A stretch of 64,000 nt of DNA, taken from assembly GCA_001765415.1 (NCBI GenBank), contig CP017245.1, positions 1,178,001 to 1,242,000 on the forward strand, written 5' to 3'. This DNA is from Candidatus Melainabacteria bacterium MEL.A1 (GTDB lineage: Bacteria > Cyanobacteriota > Vampirovibrionia > Gastranaerophilales > Gastranaerophilaceae). Both the position numbers and the translations under genes were made by a program. This document shows, in pieces, positions 1 through 8,786 of the stretch (its first letter is position 1; each line of letters opens with the position of its first letter). The notes below the pieces were generated by a model, which was given only the letters and a program-made list of their open reading frames with translations, ran no database searches and had not been told where the DNA came from.

Positions 1-38
1 TATAATCTTTTTCATCTTTGTTCCTTTATTTATTTTTG

Positions 39-134
39 TGAATAAGTGAATAAGTTCGTTTCGGGTGTTTCACACCAATGTATATTTTCGAGCGAAGCGA
101 GTTATAAGAACTTATTGACCTATTCACTTATTGC
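39..134. repeat. Imperfect inverted repeat in intergenic DNA
   Basis: The left arm (about 41-57) reads AATAAGTGAATAAGTTC. The right arm (about 108-132) carries its complement with a short insertion. A GCGAAGCGAG-type palindrome and the string CACCAATGTAT lie between them. The same CACCAATGTAT string recurs near 27185 (reverse strand) and 58945, so this looks like a dispersed intergenic repeat rather than a gene. No ORF is seen in 1-270. Confidence 0.45.
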
Positions 135-194
135 CTTATTGACTTCTTTTGAAAATTTACTTGCATTTTTTATATCAATATGTTAGCATAATAT

Positions 195-226
195 TGTTGT
201 AAATGCAACATATTTTTTTTACAACA
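195..226. promoter_or_regulatory. Candidate MarR operator dyad
   Basis: TGTTG and CAACA (195-199 and 206-210) are separated by 6 nt, and a further ACAACA follows at 221-226. The dyad lies about 60 bp before a MarR-type regulator that heads an efflux operon, the usual place for an autoregulatory operator. The role is inferred from position and symmetry only. Confidence 0.35.
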
Positions 227-270
227 TAAATTGAAATAATAAAACAAATTACAAAAATAAAGGAAAACTC

Positions 271-738
271 GTGACAGATAACGGAATAGGACATTATACA
301 GATAGCATACATTATGAGCTTGAGCAAACTTCAAGACTTATGAATATGTTAACAAATCAGTTATTTAAAAAACTTGAATTAAGCATAACTTTTGATGAAT
401 ACATTGCCCTTGATACTGTATCTATTAATGCAGGAATTTGTCAAAGAGATTTAGCAAAACTTATTCTTAAAGATAGAGCGAATACCGGTAGAATTTTAAA
501 TGAATTGGAACAAAAAGGATTTATTACAAGATTTATTGATACTAAAAACAACAGGCTGGTGAAGAAAATGGGAATTACAGAAACCGGTTTACAAGAGTTA
601 AATAGTATTAATAACAAAATTAAAACATATCTTAGCGGAGTTACGAAAAGAATTCCTCCTGAGGATGTAGATAAAGTTCGTGATATTTTGAGGGCTTTTA
701 GGTTAGAATTAGACAAAATAGTAGAAACTAATATATAG
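271..738 (+). CDS. MarR-family transcriptional regulator
   Basis: A 155-residue winged-helix regulator. Residues about 30-110 fit the MarR fold: a helical region, then a recognition-helix segment (ICQRDLAKLILKDRANTGRIL) and a wing (GFITRFIDTKNNRLVKKMGIT). It starts at GTG, preceded by AAGGAAA at a suitable distance. It heads an operon with a membrane-fusion protein 19 nt downstream and two MFS exporters, the standard arrangement for a ligand-released repressor of multidrug efflux (EmrR-like). The family call is secure. The ligand is unknown, and autoregulation is inferred from the upstream dyad. Confidence 0.88.
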   Translation: MTDNGIGHYTDSIHYELEQTSRLMNMLTNQLFKKLELSITFDEYIALDTVSINAGICQRDLAKLILKDRANTGRILNELEQKGFITRFIDTKNNRLVKKMGITETGLQELNSINNKIKTYLSGVTKRIPPEDVDKVRDILRAFRLELDKIVETNI

Positions 739-757
739 AAAAATAATGAGGTAGAAA

Positions 758-1765
758 ATGGAAGAACAGAATAAGAATGTTGAAGAAACTCAACAAGAAG
801 AAGTAAAAAAAGAACACAAACCATTCAAAAGATTTATCGTAATCGGTATTGGTGCAGTAATTGCAGCAGCGACAGCATATATTATTCATGATGCTTTGAT
901 TTATCAATCAACAGATGATGCCTACGTAGAAACAACTACTGTTCAAGTTGCACCACGTGTAAACGGTCAAATTATTGAATCTTATGTAACTGATAACCAA
1001 AAAGTTAAAGAAGGCGATTTAGTTGCTAAAATTGATCCTGCTGATTATGAAATCGCACTTGCTCAAGCTGAAGCAAAGTATGAAAAAACTTTATTAAACC
1101 AGAAGAATGCAAAAGCTAACTTTAAAGCTATGCAAACTAATATTAATGTAGCTAAAAAAGACTTAGACAGATATAAAAACTTATTTGCTCAAGGTGCAGT
1201 TTCAAAACAAACTCTTGATGCAGCACAAGCAAAATATGATACAGCGCAAGCAAACTTAACTCAATCAGAAGAAGCTTTGTTATCTCAAGGCGGAAACAAA
1301 GTTGCTGATGCTGATTTGAAAGAAATTAAAGCACAAAGAGATAAAGCAAAATTAAACCTTTCTTACACAAATATTTATGCTCCTCAAACAGGAACAGTTT
1401 CTTCAAGAAGAGTTGAAAAAGGTATGTATGTTAATGTTGGAACTCCTTTGTTCGTAATTGTTCCTGAAAATGTTTGGGTTGTTGCAAACTACAAAGAAAA
1501 TCAATTACGTAACATGAAAGTTGGTCAAGAAGTTGATATTAAAATTGACACATATCCAGATCACGTATTCAAAGGTAAAATCGACAGTATTCAAAGAGCA
1601 TCTGGTGCTAAATCAAGCTTGTTCCCACCAGAAAACGCTGTAGGTTCATTTGTTAAAATCGTACAAAGAATACCTGTAAAAATCGTATTTACTGAAAAAA
1701 TCGACCCTAACGTTTACAACATCGTTCCTGGAATGTCAGTTGTACCAAAGGTTAAAGTAAAATAA
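758..1765 (+). CDS. emrA: EmrA/HlyD-family membrane fusion protein
   Basis: The periplasmic adaptor of an EmrAB-type efflux pump, 335 residues. A charged cytoplasmic tail (1-25) is followed by one membrane segment (about 27-46), a biotinyl-lipoyl-like half (VAPRVNGQIIESYVTDNQKV, about 65-85), a coiled-coil hairpin rich in A/K/Q (about 100-190) and the second lipoyl half with a beta-barrel (TGTVSSRRVEKGMYVNVGTP). This domain order is typical of HlyD_D23 proteins. It sits between marR and two DHA2 exporters. No TolC-like outer-membrane partner is encoded in the window. Confidence 0.92.
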   Translation: MEEQNKNVEETQQEEVKKEHKPFKRFIVIGIGAVIAAATAYIIHDALIYQSTDDAYVETTTVQVAPRVNGQIIESYVTDNQKVKEGDLVAKIDPADYEIALAQAEAKYEKTLLNQKNAKANFKAMQTNINVAKKDLDRYKNLFAQGAVSKQTLDAAQAKYDTAQANLTQSEEALLSQGGNKVADADLKEIKAQRDKAKLNLSYTNIYAPQTGTVSSRRVEKGMYVNVGTPLFVIVPENVWVVANYKENQLRNMKVGQEVDIKIDTYPDHVFKGKIDSIQRASGAKSSLFPPENAVGSFVKIVQRIPVKIVFTEKIDPNVYNIVPGMSVVPKVKVK

Positions 1766-1776
1766 AAGAGAATTAG

Positions 1777-1796
1777 GGCGGGGTACCTACCCCGCC
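1777..1796. repeat. GC-rich palindrome between emrA and emrB
   Basis: Two perfect 9-bp arms (GGCGGGGTA and TACCCCGCC) with a 2-nt centre stand out in AT-rich DNA. There is no T-tract downstream, so a classical terminator is unlikely. A close relative lies at 7163-7182, suggesting a dispersed palindromic element. It could also stabilise or attenuate the operon mRNA. Confidence 0.6.
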
Positions 1797-1826
1797 ATCA
1801 TTATATAAAAAAGGATTTACAAATAA

Positions 1827-3383
1827 ATGTCAGAAACAATAGAACAGACACAAGAATGGGTTCCCAAGAATAACCCATGGCTGATTATCATGCCGGTAAT
1901 GATTGCTACATTTATGTATGCGTTAGATGAAACAGTAGCGAACGTAGCATTACCACATATTGCAGGAACTTTTTCAGTTAGTTCACAAGAATCTATATGG
2001 GTTTTAACAAGTTATTTAATGGCAAGTAGCATTATTATCCCAATGATTGATTTTATGTGTAAATTGATGGGTAGAAAAAACTTCTTTATGTTAGGTGTGT
2101 TTATTTTTACTATAGCATCATTTTTATGCGGAATTGCTAATTCTATTGTAATGATTGTTATTGCAAGGGCTTTACAAGGTTTTGGCGGTGGTTGTCTAAT
2201 GCCGATGGCGCAAGCTGTTTGTATGGAAAGCTTTAAAGGTGAAGCTAGAAACAAAGCAATGGCAATATTCGGACTTGTTGTAATTATTGCTCCTATTATT
2301 GGACCTGTTATGGGTGGTTATATTACAGAAAACTGGTCTTGGCCATACATTTTCTTTATAAATGTACCGGTTGGTTTTATGTGTATAGCTATGGCGAAAA
2401 AGTTTTTAGAAGATCCCCCTTATGCCACTAAACAGAATAATATTAAACTTGATAAAATTGGTTTTTTATGGCTATGTATTTGGCTAATTCCATTACAAAT
2501 TGTATTTGATAAAGGTAATGATGCGGATTGGTTTAATGCAACTTGGGTATGTTGGTTCAGCTTGGTTGCATTGATTGGTTGTGTATTATTCTTCATATCA
2601 CAGGTTAGAGATAAAAATCCGATTGTTCATTTGGATGTGTTGAAAGATACCAATTACCTTTTCGGAACTTGTATGTTGGTACTTATTAACGCAGTAATGT
2701 TAGGTTCTTTAGCTATGTTGCCTCAAATGTTACAGGGAATGTTAGGATATGATTCATTTTTAAGTGGACTTGCTATTATGCCTAGAGGTTTGGGGTCACT
2801 TATTGCGCTATTAGTTTTTGGTGCGCTTGGCGGAAAATTAAAATATCGAACTTATGGCTTGATAGGTTTGTTCTGTCTTGGTTTAGGCGGATGGATGTTA
2901 AGCGATTTGAACTTGCAAATTAACCCAATGAATATCGCAATTCCAAACATGATTTTTGGTATCGGTTTGGTATTTTCATTTATGCCAATTACAACCCTAT
3001 CTTGTATAACTTTGAGAAATGACCAGATGACAAACGCATCAGGGTTACAGAATTTGTTAAAAACTATTGGCGGTGCAATTGGAACTTCTCTTGTTGCAAC
3101 AATGATTTCAAGGTTTTCTCAAATTCATCAAAACGGACTTGTTAAATTTACAAATGACTTAAATCCACAATTTGCTGATAGATTAAACACTTATACAGGC
3201 TTTTTTATTAATCAAGCCGGAGATATGCTAAATTCAACATATATGGCAAGTAAAATGCTTTATAATCAATTAATTCAACAATCAACATTGTGTGCTTATA
3301 TGACAACTTTTAAAGTTTTTGCGACATGTTGTTTTATTTTAATACCCTTTATGTTTATAATGAAAGGTGAAGAAAAGAAGTAG
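1827..3383 (+). CDS. emrB: DHA2-family MFS drug exporter (EmrB-like), copy 1
   Basis: A 518-residue inner-membrane proton antiporter expected to have 14 transmembrane segments. Segment 1 ends in the motif YALDETVANVALPHIAG, the conserved D-T-x-V-N-V-A-L-P of the DHA2 family. Motif A-like GRKNFF and motif C-like GLVVIIAPIIGPVMGG are also visible. It shares the operon with the adaptor emrA. The next gene is a close paralogue, so the pump may have two alternative exporters. Substrate unknown. Confidence 0.92.
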   Translation: MSETIEQTQEWVPKNNPWLIIMPVMIATFMYALDETVANVALPHIAGTFSVSSQESIWVLTSYLMASSIIIPMIDFMCKLMGRKNFFMLGVFIFTIASFLCGIANSIVMIVIARALQGFGGGCLMPMAQAVCMESFKGEARNKAMAIFGLVVIIAPIIGPVMGGYITENWSWPYIFFINVPVGFMCIAMAKKFLEDPPYATKQNNIKLDKIGFLWLCIWLIPLQIVFDKGNDADWFNATWVCWFSLVALIGCVLFFISQVRDKNPIVHLDVLKDTNYLFGTCMLVLINAVMLGSLAMLPQMLQGMLGYDSFLSGLAIMPRGLGSLIALLVFGALGGKLKYRTYGLIGLFCLGLGGWMLSDLNLQINPMNIAIPNMIFGIGLVFSFMPITTLSCITLRNDQMTNASGLQNLLKTIGGAIGTSLVATMISRFSQIHQNGLVKFTNDLNPQFADRLNTYTGFFINQAGDMLNSTYMASKMLYNQLIQQSTLCAYMTTFKVFATCCFILIPFMFIMKGEEKK

Positions 3384-3399
3384 AGATAAAGGATACTAA

Positions 3400-4950
3400 A
3401 TGCCACAAACGACAACAGAAGAATGGAAACCGAAGATTAATCCGTGGATAATGATTATTCCGGTTATGCTTGCAGTTTTTATTTATGTTCTTGACGGAAC
3501 AATCGGAAATGTTGCCTTACCTCACATGGCAGGAAGTTTTTCGGCTACAAGAGATGAATCCATGTGGATTTTGACAAGTTATTTGATTGCAGCCGGTATT
3601 GTTATTCCAGCAGTTGATTTTTTTAGTAAACTTTGTGGGCGTAAAAACTTTTTTATAATAAGTATTTTAATGTTTACGATTGCATCAATGCTTTGCGGGA
3701 TGGCAAAAAATATTGAATTTATGATTTTTGCCCGTATTTTGCAAGGTTTTGGCGGTGGCGGAATTTTACCTATTTCACAAGCCATAATCATCGAAAGTTT
3801 CACAAAAGAACAACGTGGCGCAGCAATGTCTGTTTTCGGTATGGGAGTAATTCTTGCTCCTATTATCGGGCCTGTTTTGGGTGGATGGATTACAGACAAC
3901 TGGACTTGGCCTTGGATCTTTTTTATAAATGTGCCTTTTGGTTGTATTGCGGCTCTTTTGTCTAAAAAACTTATTGAAGATCCGCCTTATGCAAAGCGAC
4001 AACATAATGTAAAAATCGACGGAAAAGGGTTCTTTTATCTAACTATTTGGCTTGTAACTTTACAGACAGTTTTGGATAAAGGTAATAATGCAGATTGGTT
4101 CAATGCAACTTGGATTTGTTGGACTTTCGGTGTTTCGGTTGTTGCTTGTATTTTATTTTTTCATTCACAACTTACAAATAAAGATTCTCTTGTAGATTTA
4201 TCGGTATTTAAAGATAGAAACTTTTCAGCCGGAACTATTATTCAGGTTGTAATTCAGGCGGTTTTGTATGCGTCACTGGCAATTCTTCCTCAGTTTTTAC
4301 AAAGTATGATGGGATATACGGCATTTTTGAGTGGTGCAACTATGATGCCAAGAGGGTTTGGAAGTATGTTATCAATGCTTATAACAGGAACTTTATCAAA
4401 TAAAATTGATAACAGATTATTTGTAATGCTAGGACTGGCACTTATTGGTGGTTCAAGTTTGGTTTTCGGGTCTTTAAATTTACAGATTTCAAATATGAAT
4501 ATTGCAATTCCGAATTTCTTTATGGGAATGGGAATGGGACTTTCGATGGTTCCTATTATGAATTTGTCTGTTGATACACTCAAAAATGAACAAATGACGA
4601 ATGCAACAGGTATCCAAAACTTATTGAAAAATATCGGAAGTGCAATAGGAACATCCCTTGTTGCAACTATGTTGACAAGATTTGCACAAGTTCACCAGTA
4701 CATGTTGGTTGGAAAAATGTCTGAATTAAACCCTGTATTTATTGAAAGAGTTCAAACAACTGCCGGTGCATTGTCAGCTTATACAGAACATTCTGTAGCT
4801 CAGTATATGGCGCAGTATTCATATTATGGACAATTAGTAAAACAATCAACGTTATGGGCGTTTATAGATTCATTCAGAATATTTGGGGTGCTTTGTTTAG
4901 CCGTAATTCCATTGTTATTATTGATGAAGAAAATCAAAAAAGATGCGTAG
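3400..4950 (+). CDS. DHA2-family MFS drug exporter (EmrB-like), copy 2
   Basis: A 516-residue paralogue of the preceding exporter, colinear with it along its whole length and starting 16 nt after its stop. It keeps LDGTIGNVALPHMAG in the first helix, the GRKNFF loop and a glycine-rich motif C (GMGVILAPIIGPVLGG). Differences concentrate in the second half, where substrate preference may diverge. It is probably the last gene of the marR operon, since a strong separate promoter follows at 4987-5015. Confidence 0.92.
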   Translation: MPQTTTEEWKPKINPWIMIIPVMLAVFIYVLDGTIGNVALPHMAGSFSATRDESMWILTSYLIAAGIVIPAVDFFSKLCGRKNFFIISILMFTIASMLCGMAKNIEFMIFARILQGFGGGGILPISQAIIIESFTKEQRGAAMSVFGMGVILAPIIGPVLGGWITDNWTWPWIFFINVPFGCIAALLSKKLIEDPPYAKRQHNVKIDGKGFFYLTIWLVTLQTVLDKGNNADWFNATWICWTFGVSVVACILFFHSQLTNKDSLVDLSVFKDRNFSAGTIIQVVIQAVLYASLAILPQFLQSMMGYTAFLSGATMMPRGFGSMLSMLITGTLSNKIDNRLFVMLGLALIGGSSLVFGSLNLQISNMNIAIPNFFMGMGMGLSMVPIMNLSVDTLKNEQMTNATGIQNLLKNIGSAIGTSLVATMLTRFAQVHQYMLVGKMSELNPVFIERVQTTAGALSAYTEHSVAQYMAQYSYYGQLVKQSTLWAFIDSFRIFGVLCLAVIPLLLLMKKIKKDA

Positions 4951-4986
4951 TTAGATGCTTTGAGCCTTGTTGGCAGTGTCTGCATC

Positions 4987-5015
4987 TTGACAAAACTGTC
5001 GGTTTGGGATACAAT
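4987..5015 (+). promoter_or_regulatory. Consensus sigma-70 promoter for the toxin-antitoxin pair
   Basis: TTGACA (4987-4992), a 17-nt spacer and TACAAT (5010-5015), one base short of perfect consensus. It lies 16 nt before the start codon at 5032, with AGGAAA as ribosome site between. Confidence 0.8.
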
Positions 5016-5031
5016 ATAATTAGGAAAAGTA

Positions 5032-5358
5032 ATGAAAACAATAGTTTATTATTATACACAAGATGGTGAATGTCCATATCTAAAATGGTTCAATAATTTA
5101 GATAATTCAATAAAAGTAAGAATTGAAAAACAAGTGAGAAAAGTTATTGAGGGAAATTATGCCGATCATAAACCACTACAGAACTCTGAATTATCTGAAA
5201 TTAGAATGAATTTTGGTAAAGGATATAGAATTTATTACTATGATTTAAATAGTGCTTTAGTTCTATTTGTTGGTGGTAGTGAGAAAAAAGACCAAAAACA
5301 AGTAATAAATAAGTGTAATAGTTATTTTAATGATTTCATTAGGAGAAACTCAATATGA
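5032..5358 (+). CDS. RelE/HigB-like toxin (phage Gp49-like family)
   Basis: A 108-residue basic protein with the HigB/Gp49-like layout: a short N-terminal strand, the helix YLKWFNNLDNSIKVRIEKQV, then strands with LSEIRMNFGKGYRIYYYD and LVLFVGGSEKKDQKQVI. The R-x-x-F-G-x-G-Y-R-I-Y core is typical of this mRNA-interferase family. Its stop overlaps the start of the antitoxin by 4 nt (ATGA), and the order is toxin first, as in higBA modules. Expressed from the promoter at 4987-5015. Toxicity is inferred from the family. Confidence 0.85.
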   Translation: MKTIVYYYTQDGECPYLKWFNNLDNSIKVRIEKQVRKVIEGNYADHKPLQNSELSEIRMNFGKGYRIYYYDLNSALVLFVGGSEKKDQKQVINKCNSYFNDFIRRNSI

Positions 5359-5705
5359 TAGAATTTGATAAAGATAAATTACAAGATTTTATAAAAAAAG
5401 CTCCAAATTTTGATGACCATTTTGCAGAATGCTTTAAAGATAAAGGGTTTACGCAAGCATGGCTAGAAGATACTCTAAATGAGTTTTTGAACACTGGCGA
5501 TGTTGATGAATTTGTAGAATGTTTATTAGAAGTTGTAAAACATAGCGAACGTGGTGCAATTACACGTATTGCCAATAATGCAGGTTTAAATAGAGCTAAT
5601 TTATATGATATTTTGAATGGTAAAGTAACTCCTCGTATAGACACAGCATTTAAACTTATTAGAGGTTTAGGTTATAAATACGATATAAAATTACAGTCTG
5701 CGTAA
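5355..5705 (+). CDS. HigA-like antitoxin (addiction module antidote family)
   Basis: A 116-residue partner of the toxin. The C-terminal half has an XRE-type helix-turn-helix (GAITRIANNAGLNRANLYDILNG, then TPRIDTAFKLIRGLGYKY), characteristic of the probable addiction-module antidote family. The acidic N-terminal half would bind the toxin. It is translationally coupled to the toxin by a 4-nt overlap, and is expected to repress the shared promoter together with the toxin. Confidence 0.85.
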   Translation: MIEFDKDKLQDFIKKAPNFDDHFAECFKDKGFTQAWLEDTLNEFLNTGDVDEFVECLLEVVKHSERGAITRIANNAGLNRANLYDILNGKVTPRIDTAFKLIRGLGYKYDIKLQSA

Positions 5706-5805
5706 AAAGTTATTGAAAATATACTAACCCGACAACAAAACTTTCTTTCCACTTTCCTCTTATTTATGCTAAAATATCACTGTGAACACAAAGAAAGAGG
5801 TTATT

Positions 5806-7107
5806 ATGTTGACAAAAAATTCTAACGTAACTGTAAAATTCACTGGTGTTGATTTTGGCGAATATTCTCCAAAAGTAAGTGAATTTGTTAACGAATTTTC
5901 TTCAAGAGCTAACAAAAAAGGACAGTTCTTGAACTGGGTAAACTTACCTGAAAATCAAGCAAAAAGAGTTGATGAGATTTATGAACTTGCAAATAAATTG
6001 AAAGCTCAAACAGGTGCTAAAAAACTTAGCGTTATGGGTATTGGCGGTTCAAAACACACAGTTGAACATATGTTGTCTATCAATGGTTTGAATGTTAAAC
6101 ATGATACAATTGAATTTTATTCAGATGTTGATTCTGCAAGTTTAGAAAGATTTTTATACAGATTAGAAGACAATGTTCTTGAATCAAACTACCTAATCGC
6201 ATCTAAGTCAGGTTCTACTTTTGAAACTAAAGATGGTTTCTTGAGAGTTCTTGCTATGCTTACCGATACTTACAAAGCTCAAGGTAAATCACAAGAAGAA
6301 GCTGAAAAACTTGCTCACAAACATTTTATTGCCGTTACTGACGGAAATGCCGAAAAAAGCGAATTAAGAAGAACTTCTAATGAACAAGGTTGGTTAGGTG
6401 ACTTGTTTATTCATGATGATGTAGGTGGTCGTTTCTCAGCATTTGATGATCACGCTTTATTTACTCTTGCTTATGCAGGTATGAAAAAAGAAGATATGGT
6501 TACTATGTTAAACGCTGCTCAAGAAATTTCTTCTGAAGCTTTAACTGCTGATTTAAGCATTAATGACGCTTTAAAGGAAGGTATTTTCTGGGCTAATGCT
6601 AAAATGAACGGTATTTTGACATCAGTTCACCAATATATGGGTTCAATTTTTGAAAACACTGTTTACTGGCATGCACAAATGCAAAACGAATCTGTAAAAG
6701 ATACTTTGAAACAAGTTGCAAAAGTTCCTGATGCTATGCACCACTCAGCAGAAGCACACTTCAATCCTGCTAATAAATTTGCATTTGCATTGACAGTTCC
6801 TCAAGATAACGGTGTTTGCAAAGAAAACGCTGAAAGCTATGTTGAAGCTTTGACAAAATCTTACGAAGTTACAGGTGCTTTCTTCTTAGAAACTGCTAAA
6901 ACTCAAGGTATGGGGTTAACTCCGGCAGCAGCTGGTGCTTTAACTCAATTGAGAGCATTTGCAACAGTTTACCAAGAAATCGTTGAAAAAATTATGGGTG
7001 GAAAAGAATTCCCAGAAGTTTTGGATAGCGTACTTCAACCACACGTAGAATTTTACAAAAAGAACTTAAAAGGTGGAGTTGTAGTTCCTGGTAGAATTTC
7101 TAAATAA
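5806..7107 (+). CDS. pgi: Glucose-6-phosphate isomerase
   Basis: Interconverts glucose-6-phosphate and fructose-6-phosphate in glycolysis. The SIS folds carry the phosphate-binding segment SKSGSTFETKD and the family signature VGGRFSAFD. About 433 residues, shorter than the 550-residue E. coli form but in the range of bacterial and cyanobacterial enzymes. The start at 5806 is preferred because AAAGAGG precedes it at good spacing; an in-frame GTG at 5782 would add eight residues without a ribosome site. A TATGCTAAAAT-type -10 lies just upstream. It ends in a strong terminator, so it is probably monocistronic. Confidence 0.93.
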   Translation: MLTKNSNVTVKFTGVDFGEYSPKVSEFVNEFSSRANKKGQFLNWVNLPENQAKRVDEIYELANKLKAQTGAKKLSVMGIGGSKHTVEHMLSINGLNVKHDTIEFYSDVDSASLERFLYRLEDNVLESNYLIASKSGSTFETKDGFLRVLAMLTDTYKAQGKSQEEAEKLAHKHFIAVTDGNAEKSELRRTSNEQGWLGDLFIHDDVGGRFSAFDDHALFTLAYAGMKKEDMVTMLNAAQEISSEALTADLSINDALKEGIFWANAKMNGILTSVHQYMGSIFENTVYWHAQMQNESVKDTLKQVAKVPDAMHHSAEAHFNPANKFAFALTVPQDNGVCKENAESYVEALTKSYEVTGAFFLETAKTQGMGLTPAAAGALTQLRAFATVYQEIVEKIMGGKEFPEVLDSVLQPHVEFYKKNLKGGVVVPGRISK

Positions 7108-7111
7108 CGAC

Positions 7112-7145
7112 AAAATAGGGAAGGAAAAACCTTCCCTATTTTTTA
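7112..7145 (+). terminator. Rho-independent terminator of pgi
   Basis: A 13-bp perfect stem (7112-7124 with 7130-7142), AAAAA loop, ending in a T run. It starts 5 nt after the pgi stop. Confidence 0.92.
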
Positions 7146-7162
7146 CTAAAAATTAAAGGTTA

Positions 7163-7182
7163 GGCGGGATAGATATCTCGCC
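7163..7182. repeat. GC-rich palindrome related to the one at 1777
   Basis: GGCGGGATA and TATCTCGCC arms with one mismatch, preceded by TTAG or GGTTA as at 1777-1796. It lies about 18 bp before the start of the gene at 7200, where no good ribosome site is visible, so it might also affect that gene's expression. Confidence 0.5.
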
Positions 7183-7199
7183 AATATGTTTATTTACCA

Positions 7200-7901
7200 A
7201 TGCCAACAAATTTTGATTTTTTTAAAAAAGTAGATAAAAATTTATTTGAAATCGTTGCAGAAGCCGAAAAATTATATCGTGACGAATATTTTGAGCAATC
7301 TATGGTTCAGACAAGACGTTTTGGAGAACATGTTTGTAAAAAAGTTTTGGGCAAAAATCGAACAACAGAAGAAACTTTTGATGAAATGCTTGCTACTCTT
7401 AATGATTGCTCGTTTGGAAATATTGAAGAAAAAGAGTTTATCAACGATTTATATTTTCTGAAAAAACACGGAAATAGTGCTGTTCATTCAGGTTCTGTAA
7501 AAAAAGACGGAATGGAAGCTTTGGAGTGCTTAAAAAGAGCTTTTGAAGTTGCGATAAGTTATTGCATTTATAATAGAAAAGCTAACCCCAAAATTATGCG
7601 ATTGAGTTATGATACGGAACTTTTAGTTACGGGTGAAAAAAACAAAAAACTTTCAGATAGGTATAAAGAAGCAAAAGAAAAAGCCGTTAAATCAAGTGAC
7701 TTTGACGAACCAAAATTAAAAAAATCTTCTGCAACAAAATCAAAATCAACTAAAACAACAAAGAAAAAAACTACTAAAAAACAGTCATCCGTAATGGTTT
7801 GCAAATCTAAAAAGAGTTTTCCAATATTTTGGATATTAGTTGGAATAACATTTGTTATTTCACTTTTAATATTTTTAGTGCTATTTGTTTCAATTCATTA
7901 A
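7200..7901 (+). CDS. DUF4145-like protein with a C-terminal membrane anchor
   Basis: 233 residues in three parts. Residues 1-125 resemble the DUF4145/HEPN-like helical domain found at the N-terminus of type I restriction HsdR proteins and in stand-alone proteins (FEQSMVQTRRFGEHVCKKV ... FLKKHGNSAVHSG ... CLKRAFEV). Residues 150-195 are a Lys/Ser/Thr-rich low-complexity linker. Residues about 207-230 form a single transmembrane helix, giving a tail-anchored topology with the helical domain in the cytoplasm. The start codon lacks a clear Shine-Dalgarno site. Function unknown. Confidence 0.6.
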   Translation: MPTNFDFFKKVDKNLFEIVAEAEKLYRDEYFEQSMVQTRRFGEHVCKKVLGKNRTTEETFDEMLATLNDCSFGNIEEKEFINDLYFLKKHGNSAVHSGSVKKDGMEALECLKRAFEVAISYCIYNRKANPKIMRLSYDTELLVTGEKNKKLSDRYKEAKEKAVKSSDFDEPKLKKSSATKSKSTKTTKKKTTKKQSSVMVCKSKKSFPIFWILVGITFVISLLIFLVLFVSIH

Positions 7902-7948
7902 TTTATAAAAATTATTTTAAAAGCAGTAGGAAAATTGATTAATGACAA

Positions 7949-7977
7949 TTGGCAAATGACGTATTAAGTGCTAGTAT
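7949..7977 (+). promoter_or_regulatory. Promoter of the BioD-like gene, leaderless type
   Basis: TTGGCA (7949-7954), 17-nt spacer, TAGTAT (7972-7977), then 6 nt to the ATG at 7984. Transcription would begin at or within a base or two of the start codon. Confidence 0.6.
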
Positions 7978-7983
7978 TAGCTT

Positions 7984-8697
7984 ATGCTAAATTTGTACAT
8001 AACAGGGGCAGACGAACATTCTGATAAAATTTTTGTAACAGCCGGACTAACTGCTACAATGAATAGTCTTGGGTATTCAACAGGAGTTTACAAACCAATT
8101 GAAACCGGTGTAGAAATACTGAATAACTTCGTTCAATCTCCTGATATTGCATTCATAAAGTTTGTTGACCCATACATCAAAACATATTATTCATACCTTT
8201 TCAAATCCAAAAATTCACCTCTTTTAGCTGCCGCAGCAGAAAATATTGTAATTGAAAGAAACATTATTTTAAGAGATTTCCAAAATATTCAAGATGTAAA
8301 CGAATGTCTAGTTGTTGACGGAGTTTCCGGTCTTGCTTCACCTTTAAGTAAAAATTTTTTGGAAGAAGATATGATAAAATGCCTTGATTTGCCTTTATTA
8401 ATGGTTGTTTCCGCAAAAAATCCGTCTTTAAACAACGTAATCCTTTCAATTAATCACGCAAAAGAAACAGGAATTAATATGCGAGGAGTTATTCTTAACA
8501 ACTATCCACAAAAATGCGATGACGTGAACTTAAGACTTATGCCACGATTGATTGAGGAATACACAGAAGTAAAAATTTTAGGAATTTTACCTGAATTTAC
8601 AAAAAACATAAATCCAAATGATTTAATAGGTGAAATGCTTAACAGTGTTGATATAGAAGGTGTTTTTCAACTAAGAATTGCAAAACTACAAATGTAA
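7984..8697 (+). CDS. BioD-like (dethiobiotin synthetase superfamily) P-loop protein with altered Walker A
   Basis: 237 residues with the BioD/CobQ ATPase outline: LYITGADEHSDKIFVTAGL at the N-terminus, YKPIETG, then VVDGVSGLASPL, equivalent to the VEGAGGLxVP segment of BioD, and a C-terminal GVILNNY strand. BioD uses G-T-D-T-x-x-G-K-T, but here the loop reads G-A-D-E-H-S-D-K-I. The lysine is kept while the glycine before it and the following Thr are lost, so ATP use may be altered. No other bio genes are nearby. Could be a divergent BioD or a regulatory relative such as the Pta N-terminal DRTGG-associated domain. Confidence 0.6.
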   Translation: MLNLYITGADEHSDKIFVTAGLTATMNSLGYSTGVYKPIETGVEILNNFVQSPDIAFIKFVDPYIKTYYSYLFKSKNSPLLAAAAENIVIERNIILRDFQNIQDVNECLVVDGVSGLASPLSKNFLEEDMIKCLDLPLLMVVSAKNPSLNNVILSINHAKETGINMRGVILNNYPQKCDDVNLRLMPRLIEEYTEVKILGILPEFTKNINPNDLIGEMLNSVDIEGVFQLRIAKLQM

Positions 8698-8786
8698 CGA
8701 AATGTAATATTATATACTTTTTATATAAAATTTTGTCAATTTTTTTAACGAATACTTTTTTATAAAAATAGAGGTATAATAGTTTT

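Noticed and set aside
1827..4950. Long minus-strand open frames opposite the two exporters (e.g. 2012-2254, 3579-3899, 4290-4583)
   Set aside because: They mirror the codon pattern of strongly supported membrane-protein genes on the plus strand and have no ribosome sites or recognisable products.
5782..5808. GTG at 5782 as start of pgi
   Set aside because: It lies too close to the promoter -10 and has no ribosome site, whereas the ATG at 5806 has AAAGAGG at proper spacing.
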